The notes under the pieces are model-generated. The model searched no databases. It was not told where the DNA came from and was given only the letters and a program-made list of their open reading frames with translations. Shown one piece after another: positions 1 to 11,365 of a DNA stretch of 64,000 nt (positions within the stretch are counted from its first letter, which is position 1; every line of letters begins with the position of its first letter). This DNA is from Utricularia gibba (lineage: Eukaryota > Streptophyta > Magnoliopsida > Lamiales > Lentibulariaceae), in the NCBI GenBank assembly GCA_002189035.1, contig NEEC01000014.1, positions 3,040,501-3,104,500 on the forward strand. The letters are read 5' to 3'. The position numbers and the translations under genes are program-made.

Positions 1-240
1 CTAAAATCTTCTAGATGCCTTGGCAGCCTCCTTACTCGTGTTTCTCTAGTAAGGGCAGGGGCTATGTCCACTTGTTCAACTGAAGCCATCGGTGCTGCCT
101 CTATTTCATCATCAAACAAAGAGTGATCAACAAAATCATACTAATGATGTAGGGATTTCCAGTTCCAACTTTCAGCCTTGTTAAATACCACATCTCGACT
201 CAAGAGTATTTTCATCTAAATTGTATTTCAAACCTGTCTG
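1..240 (-). pseudogene. Ty1/copia integrase C-terminal tail, fragment
   Basis: Read on the minus strand, the stretch from about 140 down to 1 is open and ends TRETRVRRLPRHLEDF. Just upstream the pieces LLSRDVVFN and ESWNWK are visible. This order is the linker between integrase and reverse transcriptase of copia polyproteins, where a DVVF block is followed by an acidic stretch and then an R-R-x-P-R-H motif. A TAG follows ESWNWKSLHH, so the copy is dead. The element leaves the window at the left edge. The assignment rests on motif order and is fairly firm; the copia lineage cannot be named. Confidence 0.7.
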
Positions 241-1904
241 TTGGAAGCCTTCTTCAGCTGGAGAACCAGAAGGGGCAATGTAGCTCTGAGGAAACAGACG
301 ATGGGTGCAAGTATGATGTGCTCAAGAAGAACTAAAGAATTCGCCTACTGGAAATTCTGGTCATCTTCAGACTTTATTTTGTTTTTGGGCCTTCAGTGGG
401 CCTGCAGACATAATTCTGCAAGAATTATGGGAGATATTTAAATTGTATCAAAAACCCTAGAAATGGGTTTTTCGCACATATGGGTTTCATTTGCAGAAAT
501 GTATGCCATTCTCATTCTCTCATCCCTATTTCATCAAATCAGATCTGAACACAAAATTCTACACCGTCTTTACAATGTAGATGTTTCCAAATTGGTTTGT
601 AGAGGAAGACATTCATGAATTTACTGCAAAGATGAATATTCTGCACATCACTTAGTGATAAAATATCTTGTTCTATTATAAAGCATAAATGATAGTAGTT
701 AAAATATCAATTTTTTTATTTTTGAGGAGGAGATATAAATTCGAATGTATCTAATCATTCATGTATCTCCTGAACTACACAAAATACATGCATATTTTAT
801 ATAAAATATTTTCCAAATTGCTATAAATGTGCTAATTAAATATTAACAATAATAATCAACAATGTCAAATCTTTACTGCAAGCAATAATTGTTATACAGC
901 TGATACACAACTTCAGTTAAGTAGATGATATAGAAATCATGACCATGACTTGAGTCAAGTTGGTTGTATATAAGAAATTAATCACGAAGAATCATAATTA
1001 TTAGTTAACATATATTGTTAATAAAAAAACTAAGCTAAAAATGACATCTTTTTAAAACATACCAGTAAAAGTTAAATTATATGTGAATTGATATAGGTTA
1101 CAATTATAATTGTATAAAATTGTATATATTTTGATGATAGAAATTACCAAATCATTAAAATGATATAAATTAACTATTTGAGTATAACTAATTGATGATT
1201 GAAATTGTCAAGTCAATAAACTATTTGATCAAAATAATTGTAAGTGTTTATTGAAGTTGTTTAACGATTAATGTTATTGATTAATTTTGTCATTTTTAAT
1301 AAAATTTATGATCTATACTGCATTTTTTTTTCAAAACATGTCGATTTCATTTGTATTATATACAAATTGATATGATCAAAACTATAGTTCTTAAAGATCA
1401 ATTACACAAGATATAATAAACTGTCTTCCAACGTGCATTCCATTCATTCTGCTCGCAACACCCTGATTAGTTCTCTGGGTAAAAAAGGGCGTTTATTCCA
1501 TCTTCCAGAACCAACACCTTTTGAATCTTATTAACCAAAGATTACGATTTTGCACTATACTTAGCTTAAGAATGGATATGAAATTCCAAGAACACTTGTT
1601 ATATATACATTCCAACATTCAACTCTCTTTTCTAAATTCATCGATATTGAATCAATTGAAAGGACTAAAGATCTGTTAAAAGAGTTCTGTAATACACTGC
1701 ACTAAAAGACAATTATAAACAGGAATCGCACACGCTTGATAGGAGATTACAAGGGAGAGAAAGGAGAGGTTACCTCAAACAAAGATGAAGTTTTTTCACA
1801 ACATTTTATTGATAATGGATAATACCTTTAATAAGGCTACAAGTATGTGACCAACTAAGAAACATCGATTCATAACCAACTAGTATTTATCCACACTAAC
1901 TTTT
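241..1904. other. AT-rich stretch without recognisable gene
   Basis: I see only short chance reading frames, A/T runs and no repeated block shared with the rest of the window. The first 200 bases may still belong to the copia remnant to the left. No RNA gene or clear transposon end was seen. Confidence 0.5.
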
Positions 1905-2400
1905 AAGTAATTTCCCGGTTGTGGGTCATTTTCTCAAAAAACATTTATTATAAAAACATAAAACACAATTAAGGGAAACATGAGCATCGATTTTAGAGAA
2001 TCGGAGTTTTGTAAAAAGTGTTTTGTGGTAACCGATTACAAATTCTCATGAGTTTGTAAGAAGGGTTTAAAATAGTAAAGCATGAAAGGAAATGTCAGTA
2101 ATAGACCTTGATGAAGTAAAGTAGTTCTTAGGAAAGAGAATCCGATTTTTTCTTTGTCTCTCATTGCCTTGGCTTGCATTGATTTCTTCTGAATAACCAA
2201 TTATAGGTGCAACAAATAGTCTAATCTCCCTTATACTCGTTTACAAAGAAGCTTGGGAATAATCTCATATGGTTCCTTCTGGGATGATTAAGAAGACAAT
2301 AGAATTACCATCGATTGCCCGCAAAACCGAATTCCGCGTGTGTATCTGGCTATTGCCAATGACTAATGACCCGAGTACGAGGTCACTACCCATCCATTAA
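1905..2400 (+). repeat. Inverted repeat arm 1 (family IR1)
   Basis: This block matches the reverse complement of 7,140-7,570 over its whole length with scattered substitutions and small indels. Shared landmarks are a CATCGATTTTAGAGAA-type stretch near 2,000, TGCCTTGGCTT near 2,168, GGATGATTAAGAAGACAA near 2,283 and a TGACCAATG-like motif near 2,360. A third, shorter copy lies on the plus strand at 25,848-25,960. The unit may be a piece of an LTR, but no TG...CA ends could be fixed. It borders a copia protease fragment. Confidence 0.6.
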
Positions 2401-2945
2401 TGAAATTATATCAAGACACAATACAAAAGGTAGGGCAATGTGGCAAGTCTCAATTGCCATGACAGCAACTCATGCACCATTGCCAACTCTTAGGTCAACA
2501 TCATTTTTCTTTAAGATTCTGCTACTCGTTAGGTCCTATATATTAGTACAAATGTGAGCACCACAACCAGAATCTAACACCCAAAACTATTCTTGATTAT
2601 AGTGTTAATCTCCATTACGTGTATATCTAAAGCTAAATTCTTATTCTACCTCTTGCCCTTGATAGACTGTAGGACAGCTTAATACTTCTCTTCTACTCAC
2701 CATATTTCACATAGTGAAAAATTCCCCTATTATTGGTATTTCAACTTGCTTATTTTTCTTGATCTCACTTTTAGCTTTGAGTTTCTTCTCTTCACTCTTC
2801 TTCTTGGAAATAGTTTTTCTTGAAGAGACAAGCATAATATTCTTCTGTTCCCTTGTGATAATAGTGTCAATAGACATGAGTAACTGAATCAACTCATGAA
2901 TAGTTTCATCCATTTTGTTCATCCAATAGTTCATCATAGTGAATA
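2360..2945 (-). pseudogene. Ty1/copia Gag C-terminus and protease fragment
   Basis: The minus strand from 2,937 reads a charged Gag segment (MDETIHELIQLLMSIDT, then SRKTISKKKSEEKK), resembling the spacer before the Gag zinc knuckle. It is followed by a retropepsin-like active site FWVLDSGCGAHICTN near 2,575 and by DLRVGNGA near 2,490. The DSG triad and the downstream RVGNG motif are typical of the copia protease and GAG-pre-integrase junction. Stops break it at several places (after ICTNI, after VGNGA, after LMDG) and no zinc knuckle could be read. It ends where the IR1 repeat begins. Confidence 0.68.
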
Positions 2946-3311
2946 GATATCGGTTAGTCAGGTAAGGATTAAGTCAATACTCAAGTCTTTATGTTACCCA
3001 CTTTTAGGGTCTGAGAAAGATCAGTCGTGACCAGTCTTTGCTAAAATACTAAAACTCAAGGTATCTTTCATAACATGATCCATTAACATTAAAATGGGCA
3101 AATGCATATGTAGACTAGACATAAAAAAACTTGAAACATATTGTGATTCCCCATAATTATCTTTTCTCACTTCTTATAACCATCCAGCCTTGATATTGCT
3201 ATTAGACTATAATAGGTGAGACATAAGTAGCTCTTATTTATGGCAGAGCACCCTCAACCATCTGACAATATAATCCATAGGAAGCAACTGCCGCTAATTT
3301 GGATTTTTCGC
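2946..3311. other. Unassigned spacer between retroelement fragments
   Basis: No coding homology was recognised. The last bases before 3,312 may already be in the gypsy integrase, since a weak LPLIW-like piece precedes it. Confidence 0.4.
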
Positions 3312-3952
3312 TACGTAAGAGGACTAACATGTTAGTCATCTTGAGGGGTCACATTAGAGCAGCTCAAGAACATATGAAATCTTGCCATGATCACCATCAC
3401 CACGAGGTCATCTTCATACCAGGGGACTAGGTTTGGCTCAAACTTTCGCATTTGCACCAGGATTCTGCCAAAGAACAAGCTTCCTCCAAATTGGGACCTC
3501 ACTACTATGGTCCTTTCCAAGTGAAGAAGTGTATTGGCGCTGCTGCTTATCCTCTCAAGTTACCATTGTCTAGCCACATTAATCATGTTTTCCATGTATC
3601 TCTGCTGAAGTGATTCTCGAGCATACCCCCTGAAAACTCGACCATGATGGACTTGCGATATGTATATTGCCTAGAGGCTATCCTTGATGCGTGTCACCAA
3701 GGATCTCAGGTCATGCTTTTGGTTCAGTGGAGAGGATATCCCATCTAGGAGGCAACTTGGGAATGCTTCTCAATATTTCTCAATCATTTCTCCTCTTTTT
3801 TAGAAGCTGCCGCTCTATACTTGAAGTGCCAAGGAGTTGATGGGGACCTCACTCCGTGGACTGAGCCTATCACCTACAAGAAACAGAATAAGCCCAACCC
3901 AACTACTGAAGCTTTAGAGTGCCTACCTTGCCACCAATCGATGGTTTTCTAG
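3312..3952 (+). pseudogene. Ty3/gypsy integrase C-terminus with chromodomain, fragment
   Basis: One plus-strand frame reads, in order, RGHIRAAQEHMKSC, a basic DHHHHEVIF stretch, VWLKLSHLHQ, GPHYYGPFQVKKCIGAAAYP, SHINHVFHVSLLK and LVQWRGYP..EATWE. This is the GPY/F module and the chromodomain-like end of a chromovirus integrase. The frame continues through GDLTPWTEPITYKK to a stop at 3,950. In-frame stops replace the expected Trp in the VW motif and before EATWE, and another stop follows VSLLK. TGG to TAG changes fit deamination of methylated DNA. RT and the integrase core are missing upstream. Confidence 0.82.
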
Positions 3953-4936
3953 AGTTGATCATGGACTTGAGCCTAGAGGCTAGCATAGTGCTGCCTGGAG
4001 GCTGAACTCTCCTATTCACTTGTTTATGCTCTCTTGGAGAGACAACTTGCATTGAATCTTTCTTCACTCACAACCTTTTTCTTCTTCCATGCAAACTAGG
4101 TCCTATCACCCATTCCCAATCTAAGGCTCTAAAAGTCTTGCTTAAAGTGTTGATCTTCAATCTCCTCCAGACCTGGACCAAGAGTAATATCAAAATCATT
4201 CACAGAATGTGCAAATTGTCAATCATTATTATCTCCATTACCATTGCCCAGTAGTGAGCGGTTTTGTCCACTAGATGGTTGTCTAACAGTGTCTTCCAAT
4301 TCTTTTTCCTCATCTTTGTCGAAGTCATCTAGTTGAAAGTCACTATCATAACTATCCGATTGCAATTGGTGTGTGCCTTCTTACTTCTCTCATGTAGCTT
4401 TAGGGGTTGTGACCTCTTCTAGAAGAGTAGCAATAGGGTGCCCTCGAGTGGAGAGGACTTCTTGAGTTTCCATAGTAAATAAAAAATCCGAAGAAGTAGA
4501 GCAATGGGAGAGGGCGTTTCAAAAAGGAAGTCCACCATGCGGGTAGTTGGTTCCTTAATGATGGGCCTTTAGTGGTATCCTTGCATTTCCTGATAGTTCT
4601 AGGTTTTGAGACGAGGGCAAGGGTGGATGAGTGGAGTTCATGGTGGAACGAGTTCAAGGGAACAAGAAAATAATAAGAAAAGTAAAATAGAATTTCAATA
4701 TGTATTTTGAGTGTATATAGGAGGATTGGAGGAGGGTTTAGAGAAATTGGAAATTATGGTGATTGTGGTGAAGAGATGTCTTAATGACAATGGAGGGAAA
4801 ATAAATTATTTGCCCTTGGTAACTTCAGAAAATCTTGACGAACTTGCAAATATCATACAAAAGTAAAGGAGAAAAGAGAAAAAGATAACTTAGGGTTTGC
4901 CTTCCATCCAATGCCAATTGAAAGTTGTTGGCTGAC
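3953..4936. other. Unassigned region downstream of gypsy fragment
   Basis: This may contain the 3' untranslated part of the preceding gypsy element. I found no LTR copy elsewhere in the window to define it, no polypurine tract I trust, and only chance reading frames. Confidence 0.35.
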
Positions 4937-6116
4937 TAATAACACATGATTTTCAATGTTTTAGGACTACAAAATGAGTAATATTATTTTATAAAACTAA
5001 GATATAGTTCAGCATTTCCCCACTTTTGTGATTAGTAGTATATTTTCGTGTTTTTATTCCAAATTGGGACTAAATCCTGGATTTAGTCCCAATGTGTTTT
5101 AATCATTTTCTTTTAGCAACGCAACACATTTTTCAGCACTAAATCTCAAGGAGGTGAAAATGCACAGTGAAGTTGGCAGGGAATGGTGACAAAAAGCTGA
5201 GAATATAAGACATCAAATCCCAATGTAGTAAAAAGAAGATTTTGAGAATAATGAGAAGTGATAAAATATCTTTACCACATTGAACAACACGCCACAGACT
5301 TCTGGGAGGGAGATCTGGGGAAAAACTCACAGGAAGGGGAAAGAAGGCGAACCAGGAGCAAAGCTCCGTTTTGAAGACTTTTTTCGTTTATGCACAACAT
5401 TACTCCTAACTTAGAATGGTTTTAGCTTTTTCACGCAACAATTTATGATTTCAGTTACTACTTATTTTGTTGTTTCTTTTCGTGTTGTTAAGTTGTTGAA
5501 CGAAAATGATTTTCATGCTATCTTATGAAAATGTTTTACTTTCCCTTAGTATGAGTGTCTAGGCACTTAGAAGTTCCTTGAGATAAAGGTGGATGGGCAT
5601 GCCTCTTGTTAACTAAACTACACTACCATTTAATTACTCTACTTCCTTAACAAATCAGGATATATACAAAAGGGTGAAGTAGTTGTGTTCATCATAAATA
5701 GCCCTAATTAAAGTTAGATAAAAAATTAGAGAAAAACAAGGTTTGGGTAGATTTGAACCTTGAATGTTAGGTGAATGATTTATGTTTGGATGGGATAGTT
5801 GTAGTGATAACTATGTTGTCCTTAAGTGTCCCAAGGCATCATCTTCTTTTATTTTAGGTAAAGATCTAACTTTTCCTATTATTACCTATCTGCATATTAT
5901 TTTTTGAAACTTCTATTCTTAACATAGACTAAATTTCCAACCATGACAAAAATAGCATGCATCAACCTTCATACAACAAGCACATAGCTCCTTGAGTTCG
6001 ACTTTGATCCACTATGCTCATATTTTTCTTATAATTGATTGTAACTAAGGTTTATAAATTTTATTTGATAAGAGAATTTGCAATTATAATAATGTTGCAT
6101 AATTTTTTGTTTATCA
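4937..6116 (+). mobile_element. Diverged LTR of gypsy family A
   Basis: About 1.18 kb co-linear with the 5' LTR at 19,334-20,521. Shared landmarks in order are TAATAACACAT, a stem-loop of TTGGGACTAAAT facing ATTTAGTCCCAA (5,063-5,093), AATGCACAGTG, GTTTTACTTTCC, ACTACTTCCTTA-like and GTCCCAAGGCAT motifs, CACTATGCTCATA, and the end GTTTATCA at 6,116. The length agrees within about 10 bases with the other full copy. No PBS follows the right end; sequence resembling the end of Gag does. It is therefore a solo LTR, or one LTR of an internally deleted element. Confidence 0.75.
5063..5093. repeat. Perfect stem-loop in family A LTR
   Basis: ATTGGGACTAAAT (5,063-5,075), a five-base loop CCTGG, and ATTTAGTCCCAAT (5,081-5,093) form a 13-bp perfect stem. 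The equivalent position in the other two family copies is also an inverted repeat. Confidence 0.8.
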
Positions 6117-6148
6117 CTAATTTTTCAATATGTGCTCGATAACTCAAA

Positions 6149-6319
6149 ACTAGTGGCAGAGCAAAACACGTCATTGAAGATTGTGAACCTGAACAAAACA
6201 CTGAATTGCAAACAAAAACCTCAAAACCACCGGAAGAGTTAGAAGCTGAGATTGAGAGCAAACGAGAATCGAAGAATGAAGTGGAACCTACGAAAAAGAT
6301 GTCAGATAAAGGAAGATGA
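6149..6319 (+). pseudogene. Gypsy Gag C-terminal fragment (tentative)
   Basis: An open frame of 56 codons begins TSGRAKHVIEDCEPEQNTEL and is rich in Glu and Lys, ending KKMSDKGR and a stop. A T-L-R-S-G-R/K motif followed by an acidic stretch is the usual boundary between Gag and protease in Athila-like gypsy elements. The 19.3-kb element has MTLRNTKGK at that place. The fragment begins 33 bases past the end of the family A LTR, which fits an element that lost its 5' internal region. The motif is short, so the call is tentative. Confidence 0.42.
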
Positions 6320-6481
6320 GTTGAAAAATCAATAAGAACTTTGTTAAGTGTTATTTTTTATTTATTATTATGTATTACTATGTGTTAATCTAGTATTAAA
6401 TCGCTCAAATTAAGAGTCATATTATTAACTATTTGATTTTATTAGAAAATTACTATTTTTGAATTTTGTACATATTTTGTT

Positions 6482-6721
6482 GTCTTTTTTTGTGCACTTT
6501 CATCCAAAATATCAGGAGGCAAGTTTGGAGTGTTTAAGGAGATTTTTAGGAGACCAAATACTGATGTTTCGTATCTTGCACACGACTTTGGTCAATTGTG
6601 GATGGAAGACTGTCACTAGTCAGAACCCCTAACTTACGGCATATCAGAGTTTGCAGCAATGATTGAGCGCTTACTTGAATGCATGGGAAAGCTATTGGTG
6701 CATGCAAGATATAAAGAATGA
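6482..6721 (+). other. Unidentified coding-like fragment
   Basis: A frame beginning about 6,512 reads SGGKFGVFKEIFRRP, then YLAHDFGQLWMEDCH, one TAG, then YGISEFAAMIERLLECMGKL, ending at a TGA at 6,719. The composition looks protein-like (balanced hydrophobic and charged residues, one stop in about 70 codons). I do not recognise the family. It lies between family A retroelement pieces and could belong to such an element. Confidence 0.25.
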
Positions 6722-7139
6722 TGGGAAAGGGAGTAGGAAGAGTTAATGCACGTGGGGAGTAAGATAAAACCAACTTGGAATACTTGTTTTAAAAACTTTT
6801 GACCTTTCCTTTTGCCACTTATACATAAACACTTTAGTTTTCTATTTTCGTTTCTATTTTCATGGCCATTAATAGCTAAACTATTTTAGTTTCTTGGAAT
6901 AGATAAAGTTTCCTTCCAAGTCTTGAGCATTAATCTTAGTGCTTTGCTGAATTCATTCCAGATTTTACATACTTCCATGCGTCTTGTTGCAATCTTTCTG
7001 TAATGACTCCTAGTCACGGTTCATGAGTAGCAGGCCACTCCTCGTGGATCTTGATAAAGAGCAAGGTGAAGAGCACCATCTACAACCCTACTGGTTCGAG
7101 GGAAGTAGCGCATTGTTTGTGACTAAGGTACCACGACAA
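6722..7139. other. Unassigned spacer
   Basis: No domain, repeat or transposon end was recognised between the unidentified fragment and inverted-repeat arm 2. Confidence 0.4.
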
Positions 7140-7570
7140 TGGACATGTAGTGACCTCATACCTGCCATTGGTCATTGGCAAGTTGGTCACACGCGCAGAA
7201 TTTGGTTTTGAAGACAATCGACAATAATCCTCTTGTTTTCTCAATCATCCAAGGGAGAATCACATGAAGCTATTCCTATATCTTCTTATCAATCAGAGTG
7301 TAAGGGAGTGTAAGCTATTCCTTGTTCTTATAACTAGCTATTCGGAAAGAATTAGTGAAAGCCGAGGCAGGGATAGTTAAAAAGAGGAAACGGAGTCCAT
7401 TTCCCATGAACTGCAACCCTTAGTCAAGATCCATTACTTACGTTGTACTTTTTACTTTTGTATTTCAAAAACCCCCTTTTACAAATCCCTTTTACAAAAC
7501 ATTTTTTGTGAAACTCAACTCCCTAAAATCGACATTCATATTACGCTCTTTCGTGTTTTACATTTTTCTA
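7140..7570 (-). repeat. Inverted repeat arm 2 (family IR1)
   Basis: Reverse complement of 1,905-2,400, diverged. Together the arms enclose about 4.7 kb (2,400-7,140) holding a copia protease, a gypsy integrase and a family A LTR. On the minus strand it begins near GGTATGAGGTCACTACATG and runs through CTCGGCTTTCACTAATTC to a GTCGATTTTAGGGAG stretch. Confidence 0.6.
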
Positions 7571-7576
7571 AATTAA

Positions 7577-8430
7577 AATTTGTTGAGCAAACGACACACA
7601 ACAAACTTGTATTGGAGGAAGAACCTTGATTGCAAGAAGTTGTGGACGATTTTGAGGAGGATGAAATGACAAACACGAAAAAGAAGCAGCACTTGGATTG
7701 GGAAGGAGGATGAATGCAGCAGGTATAGAGAGGTTCATCGGTAGACCATCAAAGTTGGGCAAGATTTATCTGAAATTTGAGGATAAATAAGAAAAAGAAC
7801 AGGTATGACATGATCAAGGGCACAAGAATAGAACTTATCAACCAATCCTTATGTGTAAGGATGGAATCCAAGGTGCAAGATTGGTTCAAACACACACATC
7901 TTTTATGCCTGTTTGAAATTAATTGGCCTACATGTGCTAAGTTATGTTATGAGTTTTATGCTGCCTTTAAGTATGACATACCTGCTAAAGTAGTTGAACT
8001 CGAGATTGTTTGCTTTAAGTTAGTAGGAATTGAGTACAAATTGTCATTAGTTGAAAGGAGTTTGTTGTTAGATATAGCTGAACCTATGTAAGCTAACTCA
8101 CTATAATTTCAAACATGTTATTTCGATTTGCTTTCTGCAAATGTATTTGACCCATGTGAAATGTTCGAAATCTTGACAGAACAAATGGTTTTTGTTTACA
8201 AAATCAAAGGAACTAAAGCTAGACCCATCTGGTGGATTATTCGTATGTACATTTCCGGATGCTTATTCAGCCACTAGTGTTCTTACAAGACAAAGTTTAA
8301 AAATGAACTCTTTGTAATGTGGGGTATAATTTTCAACTGAATATTGAGACCTCGCTTGTTGGTTTGGTGCAGAGATTAATAGATAGGCAAGGGGTAATTT
8401 CTTTATGATTTTGATATCTAATTACTTACA
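7577..8430 (+). pseudogene. Plant retrotransposon second-ORF-like fragment
   Basis: The frame at 7,777-8,091 reads VQDWFKHTHLLCLFEINWPT, then YEFYAAFKYDIPAKV and IEYKLSLVERSLLL. Past the stop a related piece reads ARPIWWIIRMYI (about 8,220) and ELFVMWGIIFN. Trp-rich blocks with a (V)REFYANL-like motif are typical of the so-called putative plant transposon protein domain found downstream of pol in Athila-like gypsy elements. The element at 19.3 kb has a related reading frame at 23,501-24,446. Stops and frame changes show decay. Function in the family is unknown. Confidence 0.5.
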
Positions 8431-10349
8431 TTGGTATTCAGTTATGTGGGGATTCTGTATTAATTGGGATGAACAGAGGATATTATGCATTCATCCTCTG
8501 CAAAAGGGTGAATACAAGGAAATTCTGTTATGATTTTGAGTGCATGGTGATTCAGTGAAGCATACTGGCCTTAATTGAGCTCTAAAACTTTGTTTGCACA
8601 ATCGCTTCATCCATTCTAAAAGAATTATAGTGGCATGTCTATGTGTAGCTCTTGGTGTGGTTGAAGTATCTCTGAACCATAGGATCACTAGCCTCACTCT
8701 AAAGTTGAATTTGAGCCACTTTCTGTTTAGCTACATCTGGTAGTAAAAAAAAAAGAAATTGAACAGTCTTGAGAGCCAAGAAAAGGCAGGACATATCTAA
8801 ACAAATGTCATGCTTTACAAAGTAAAGTTTAAAGACATGGAGTAAGAGAAACTCTAGGGAAAGATCACTTTGGTGCTTGAAGTGATAAGCTAGAGTTATA
8901 AGGTGGTCTTTGGAGTGATAAGGTAGCAGTTCTAGGCATTTTTTTAGTGTCTAGTTCGAAAGGAAGTATTAGAAATTTAGATCATGTTATTAGGATATGA
9001 GTTAAGCACACTAATGTTGCTATTGTAGACCTTGTAAGTGAGATGAACCCATATTTTGTTGCACCTATGCATTCATCTCCATGCAACATTGATGAGCAAA
9101 GTACTTGAAACACAAAGTAATTCAGCCTAGTTGGTGTACGTCATCTCTAGATTGAGACTCGTGGGTGAGTCTATTACCATTGCTGTATAGTGTGATATTA
9201 TGTTTTTTTTAATGTTTTAATATCCTGGTTTCATGAGAAATAGGATACAATTTACGTGGTCTAATTGTGCACATGCAAAAGATGAAACAGCCCAAGTGTG
9301 CATTAGTCGGACATCTAAGTGACGCTAAGCTTGTGCTGGGTCTGCATAAATCCAGCCCAAATAAACGTGAGGGAAGTGTGAGAGAAAAGAGTAAGAAAAG
9401 CATATTTAAAAACTAAACTCTTGCTACTACGCACACCCATATGAAGAGGAAGCATCCTATGGAACAGAAACAAAATTGCGTTAATTGTAGTAGGATTTAA
9501 ATGTTGCATGAGTTAGCAATGGTTTAGCGGGTGCATTTGGTTTAGAATACAAATACTTAATGAGTATTAATAATTAATAATTTCGCTTAAATAACATAAA
9601 ATCAACACCAAATACAATACGAAAAATGCACTCAACAATAGTTGACATATAGCATTTGCAACAAATCATTCTCTATTGCACAAAGACCCCATAATTTCAC
9701 TTGAGTTGATTGATAAATGAAAATTTCATTTTCAATAAATTTATAAATTCAAATTCATACAAACTATAAATTAAAATAAAATGTCTAATGGATATCAGTA
9801 TTGAACTTAAAGAGTTTATGTTTGTAGTGTACTCAGGTTATGGACTTCTAAACCTCATATTCAATATTAATTGTTAGCCAAAGCTAATATTAATGTAACA
9901 AAAGAGATACAAAATTACAAAAACAATACATCCAACTCCCAATGTTAAATTTACCAAACTTAAAAGTGTGGATACCTTTGGAGGTTGAAAGATGGTTCTT
10001 TCTTAGCTTTTGATCCTAAACTCCAAGATGCTATCATTCTAAGGTAAATAAAATTAGATTTATCTATTTCTATCATTTTTATCTAAGAAAATCTACAAAT
10101 TAACCTACATCACAACTCTTGGGTCTATCTATAAGATGGTTATCCTATGTAAGTGTTTTTACATTTCTCTTTTTAAATCTATTTTGAATTGTTAAGAAAA
10201 AAAACATACATAACAACCCAAATCTCTAAGCCTAAAAGTTTACACACACTGCTTCATTTCCCAACGTAGTTTACTAAACTTAGCCACTCAAGAGAGAAAG
10301 AAACATTTTGGCTTCGTAAATTGAAAACATAAACACGCATACATATTTT
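8431..10349. other. No gene recognised; one possible MITE
   Basis: About 1.9 kb with short chance frames only. The one structured object is the possible MITE at 9,530-9,632. From about 9,640 on the sequence becomes strongly AT-rich. Confidence 0.4.
9530..9632. mobile_element. Possible small MITE
   Basis: GGTGCATTTGGTTTAGAATAC at the left faces, in inverted orientation, a GTGCATTTTTCG...GTATTTGGTGT end at the right (plus strand ACACCAAATACAATAC and AATGCACTC). Termini of the GTGCATTTGGT kind occur in small hAT-type MITEs. The repeat is imperfect and I could not fix a target-site duplication. Confidence 0.35.
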
Positions 10350-10837
10350 CATCATCACTCCTATTCTACCTCTGAAAATCTCCCCAGATTGATATTGTTG
10401 ATAGCCGATAGGGCTCAGAGAAATTCTCTTTTTTCCTTCTCATTCTTCTTTTTGGTAAGGACATGTGTACCCTTTCCCCTCCTTGTTTTCCCGATTTCAC
10501 CCTTGCTCTTATACATTCTTTTTGGGTGCAGGCATCTTTTTGCATGAAAAATCATATATCTTTTATTTGTCCATTTCTTGTTGCTAATTATTCATTTTTC
10601 CCCTGTGCGCATTTTGTTTATGATAGAAATGGTGTTAGTTTGATCCAAGCTTTGCTATAAAACTTATTAAATAGAATGTTCTAATTAATTGTAAACTAAA
10701 TTGATAATTTATTTCACTTTTTTAATAATTTAAATAATAATAAAGTTATCAAAATATTTAAAATCATAATTCACCTAATTTTACTACTATACATATTATG
10801 TTTATAATTTAAAACTACAATGAAAATGTGTGTTATC

Positions 10838-11365
10838 AATCAAGGTCTAATCCAAATTGAGCAGTTACTTCTTGATGTTACTCCCATTGGAGTTGGAACT
10901 TACCGGCAGACTCGACGCAACTGAATGATAATATGGCGTTAATAGCAAGTCTAATTCTGCTAAAGAAGCTATCTTTCCAAACAGATTTATCCATTCATAA
11001 TGGAAATTACATCGTGGAATATAAGCCCAAACAGCTCTGTCCTGTGTTTCAATGATGTGTAAGGTGGTGAAGTTACCATCGACTGTCTGGTGCGAATGTA
11101 AATAGAATACATCTCCTCAACTTGAATCTCATTACTACCAAAGACAGCAATCCCGGCATTCTCTTTCTTTAGATTGAAACGCTATTTCTTTCACACTGCT
11201 GGAAAAATTCAACCATCTCCTTTGAATCTCATGCGCTCTATAAACACATGCAATACCATCTCCAACTGAAGCCACTCGACTCATCTCAAAAACTTTCAAA
11301 GTTGTGTAAAAGTTCCTAATTCGAGTTTCTAGCATAGTGGTTAGTTTTGTAGCTCTCTGTTCCAT
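10838..11365 (-). pseudogene. atp1: Mitochondrial atp1-derived pseudogene, copy A
   Basis: On the minus strand from 11,365 the frame reads ATKLTTMLETRIRNFYTTLK, then RVASVGDGIACVY, and a diverged VKEIAF block. These match the N-terminus of the F1-ATPase alpha subunit, closer to the mitochondrial than the plastid protein (NFYT and SVGDGIARVY features). After an internal jump, other frames show VFYLHS, IETQDRAVWAYIP, ISIMNG, RLAINA and QEVTAQFGLD in the right order for the C-terminal half. The nucleotide-binding middle (Walker A and most of the core) is missing, with stops and frameshifts throughout. It is a dead insert of mitochondrial origin, older than the duplication because copy B has it too. 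Confidence 0.78.

Noticed and set aside
10838-11365. Functional ATP synthase alpha-subunit gene
   Set aside because: The nucleotide-binding core is missing and frames are broken in both copies.
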